Under the pieces are notes generated by a model. The model searched no databases. It saw only the letters and a list, made by a program, of their open reading frames with translations, and was not told where the DNA came from. A DNA stretch of 64,000 nucleotides from JBBDWJ01 sp040902925. GTDB taxonomy: Bacteria; Acidobacteriota; Terriglobia; Bryobacterales; UBA6623. This document shows positions 63,701-64,000 of this stretch, piece by piece. The DNA lies in contig JBBDWJ010000328.1 in the NCBI GenBank assembly GCA_040902925.1, positions 1 to 64,000 on the forward strand, in the 5' to 3' direction. The position numbers were made by a program, and so were the translations under genes. How positions within the stretch are numbered: position 1 is the first letter of the stretch; every line of letters begins with the position of its first letter.

Positions 63701-63901
63701 GTGCTGCAACGCAGCCGCCGCGCGAACCTCGTCGTAGAGGCCGCGCCACAAACGCGCCCGCTCGTCGAAAGAGGTGTCCTCGGTGAAGCGGACGAGCTTC
63801 AGTGTCGCTGCGCGACCACTACCCGCCTCCGAGGCCACGTAGATCGGGCCGTTGGCTGCTTCTACCTTGCGCTGGACATGATATCGTCCCAGCTTATCCA
63901 T
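60746..63901 (-). CDS. Membrane pseudokinase with six extracellular Ig-like repeats
   Basis: A 1,051-residue protein. Residues 1-270 are a Hanks-type serine/threonine kinase domain whose catalytic residues are lost. The Gly loop reads VEAANGPIY, HRDLKPxN reads H132-TVRPS-N138 (catalytic Asp replaced by Val), and DFG reads G151-FG. Lys35 (ATLKLV) and LAPELV remain. A disordered linker (275-405) leads to one membrane helix (IAVLAAVCVLTAIAAGSWLYF). Outside are six repeats of about 85 residues of putative-Ig (He_PIG) type, each with EPLQWAVIDGELPPGL-like and GTPLQAGTYRVEIAV-like halves, then a 75-residue C-terminal domain. It probably senses or binds something outside and signals by binding, not phosphorylation. 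It is convergent with glyA. Confidence 0.87.
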   Translation of the reverse strand: MDKLGRYHVQRKVEAANGPIYVASEAGSGRAATLKLVRFTEDTSFDERARLWRGLYDEVRAAAALQHPNIAQVFEVFQHEGKTYIATEVATDKNLASLLTEGTPVSEKTIVEVLRQTADALDYAHGKGLLHHTVRPSNLGVQPNGTVRVFGFGLAQYFLETKEGSTTADLAYLAPELVRGQTLSGRTDQFSLAAIAYEMLTGEAPFQGTAEQIRSGIVEQEPLPADGLKPSIGPEAARVLGRGLAKKPEERYPSCREFVAALLQALSKVKGWGASEQQSARPRPAASGMAPVESIGSKSRVGSDTDNLMEELVAELAGGPAKTATASRPKPDAVPAESKSPESLASEPRIGEEPDPSAATKKSGGSRKQVRDRDPAEANAVENASAEKQPLAEPASTDSSKIAVLAAVCVLTAIAAGSWLYFVYGFGRGEEPPATVSETPGLAWVTEAVPAGAPGTAYRHLLETRGGAEPLQWAVIDGELPPGLALDPATGALEGTPLQAGTYRVEIAVSDTGGRQSTRSFDLSVSLDLAVSTPSALPSGVVAQLYQHQIAAEGGSEPYLWQLAAGSLPAGLTLKSDGLIIGRPSDSGAFEFEARVADASQASAARRFTLRIGTGLTLLSAAELPSGSAGSPYSHRLSAGGGAPPLRWSVSGGSLPPGVSLDRSGTISGEPSGTGRFNFEVMVRDSAGASAVQPFQLDMQSALQMVTRATLPDANLNRVYSKPLEMRGGNWPYRWSLAGGTIPPGLQLDESSGTIRGTPTIAGSYEFDVQVRDAFKAVTTQRFQLEVTTLLEIQTAYDLPEALGPAAYRQTLLATGGQPPYLWSVFEGSLPPQFALDSTSGVLSGVPTVRGEHRFTVEVSDGSGTKANRLFRLSVTPALRFSERGTLPHAIVGERYTQALAVTGGQPPHSWSLHEGALPDGVTLDQSTGVVEGTPPAPGKYRFAVQVADAAESSTRQFFELQVRPPAPGEMVWRGDLPKDAVLIIQDGRYASTGTVTGALPGVPVKIDLEPKEGLTVVSAPARSNNWMVLVINASQPQTEITIRWTPLSSQ

Positions 63902-64000
63902 ACTGCAATCAGTCTCTAGTCCACCTTAATCTATTATCCGATTCCCCGATGTGTAAAAAAAGGAGTTTGGCGCTACGGCCCAACCATGGGTATCGCACTT
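63902..64000. other. Right-edge region, promoter of pseudokinase gene
   Basis: On the minus strand TTACAC, 17 bases, TAGATT is a weak promoter candidate for the pseudokinase gene. On the plus strand an AAAGGAG motif (63958-63965 area) and an ATG at 63986 could belong to a gene that continues beyond the window, but too little is visible. Confidence 0.3.

Overview
The window is high-GC DNA that most likely comes from an Acidobacteriota genome of the Solibacter/Bryobacter type. The evidence is a 1,171-residue secreted protein ending in the Solibacter-type C-terminal domain (TIGR03437-like), a PEP-CTERM protein next to a PrsT-like TPR lipoprotein, several Tat-exported Gfo/Idh/MocA dehydrogenases, a REP-associated transposase, and LPS transport genes that imply an outer membrane. 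A 10-N scaffold gap lies at 11567-11576; collapsing the 9-bp overlap on its two sides restores an intact reading frame.

Layout. 1-4.4 kb: tRNA-Arg(ACG), a PEP-CTERM protein and a PrsT-like TPR lipoprotein. 4.6-12.2 kb: three Gfo/Idh/MocA oxidoreductases, a PQQ-type propeller with EF-hands, a class IV aminotransferase and a decayed Uma2 gene. 12.2-21.1 kb (minus strand): an ArsR-headed run of TolC, RND adaptor, RND pump, DUF2892 protein, persulfide dioxygenase-rhodanese and TauE/SafE exporter, which looks like a reactive-sulfur detoxification locus with its own promoter/operator. 21.3-28.6 kb: an MFS transporter, a small secreted protein, then glycosyltransferase, Wzt-like ATPase and Wzm-like permease for surface polysaccharide export. 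29.1-31.1 kb: ECF sigma factor, membrane anti-sigma-like protein and a secreted protein. 31.2-45.1 kb: a type II secretion operon (gspE, F, G, H, I, J, K, L, M, a GspC/PilP-like gene, a Lys-rich secreted protein, gspD). 45.7-52.4 kb: large secreted proteins, possibly secretion substrates. 52.6-58.9 kb (minus strand): a conserved envelope block, lptC/A-like, lptB, rpoN, hpf, rapZ. 59.1-60.6 kb: glyA behind a ZTP-type riboswitch. 60.7-63.9 kb: a Hanks-type pseudokinase with six extracellular Ig-like repeats.

The most unusual signal is a family of octamer arrays (unit GATCAACC or GATCAACG) at eleven places between 27.2 and 37.4 kb. They sit only at gene junctions of two unrelated operons. Relative to transcription, the upstream gene's stop codon is followed by an array in the orientation that carries TGA in every frame; the array that precedes the next gene is in the orientation that has no stop in any frame. 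Between such pairs lie small inserts, one carrying a four-helix-bundle gene and one a complete REP/RAYT element. In gspH, gspI and gspJ the array is read in frame just before the prepilin cleavage site, giving abnormally long leaders. I know of no described element with this geometry; this is judged from memory, not from a search.
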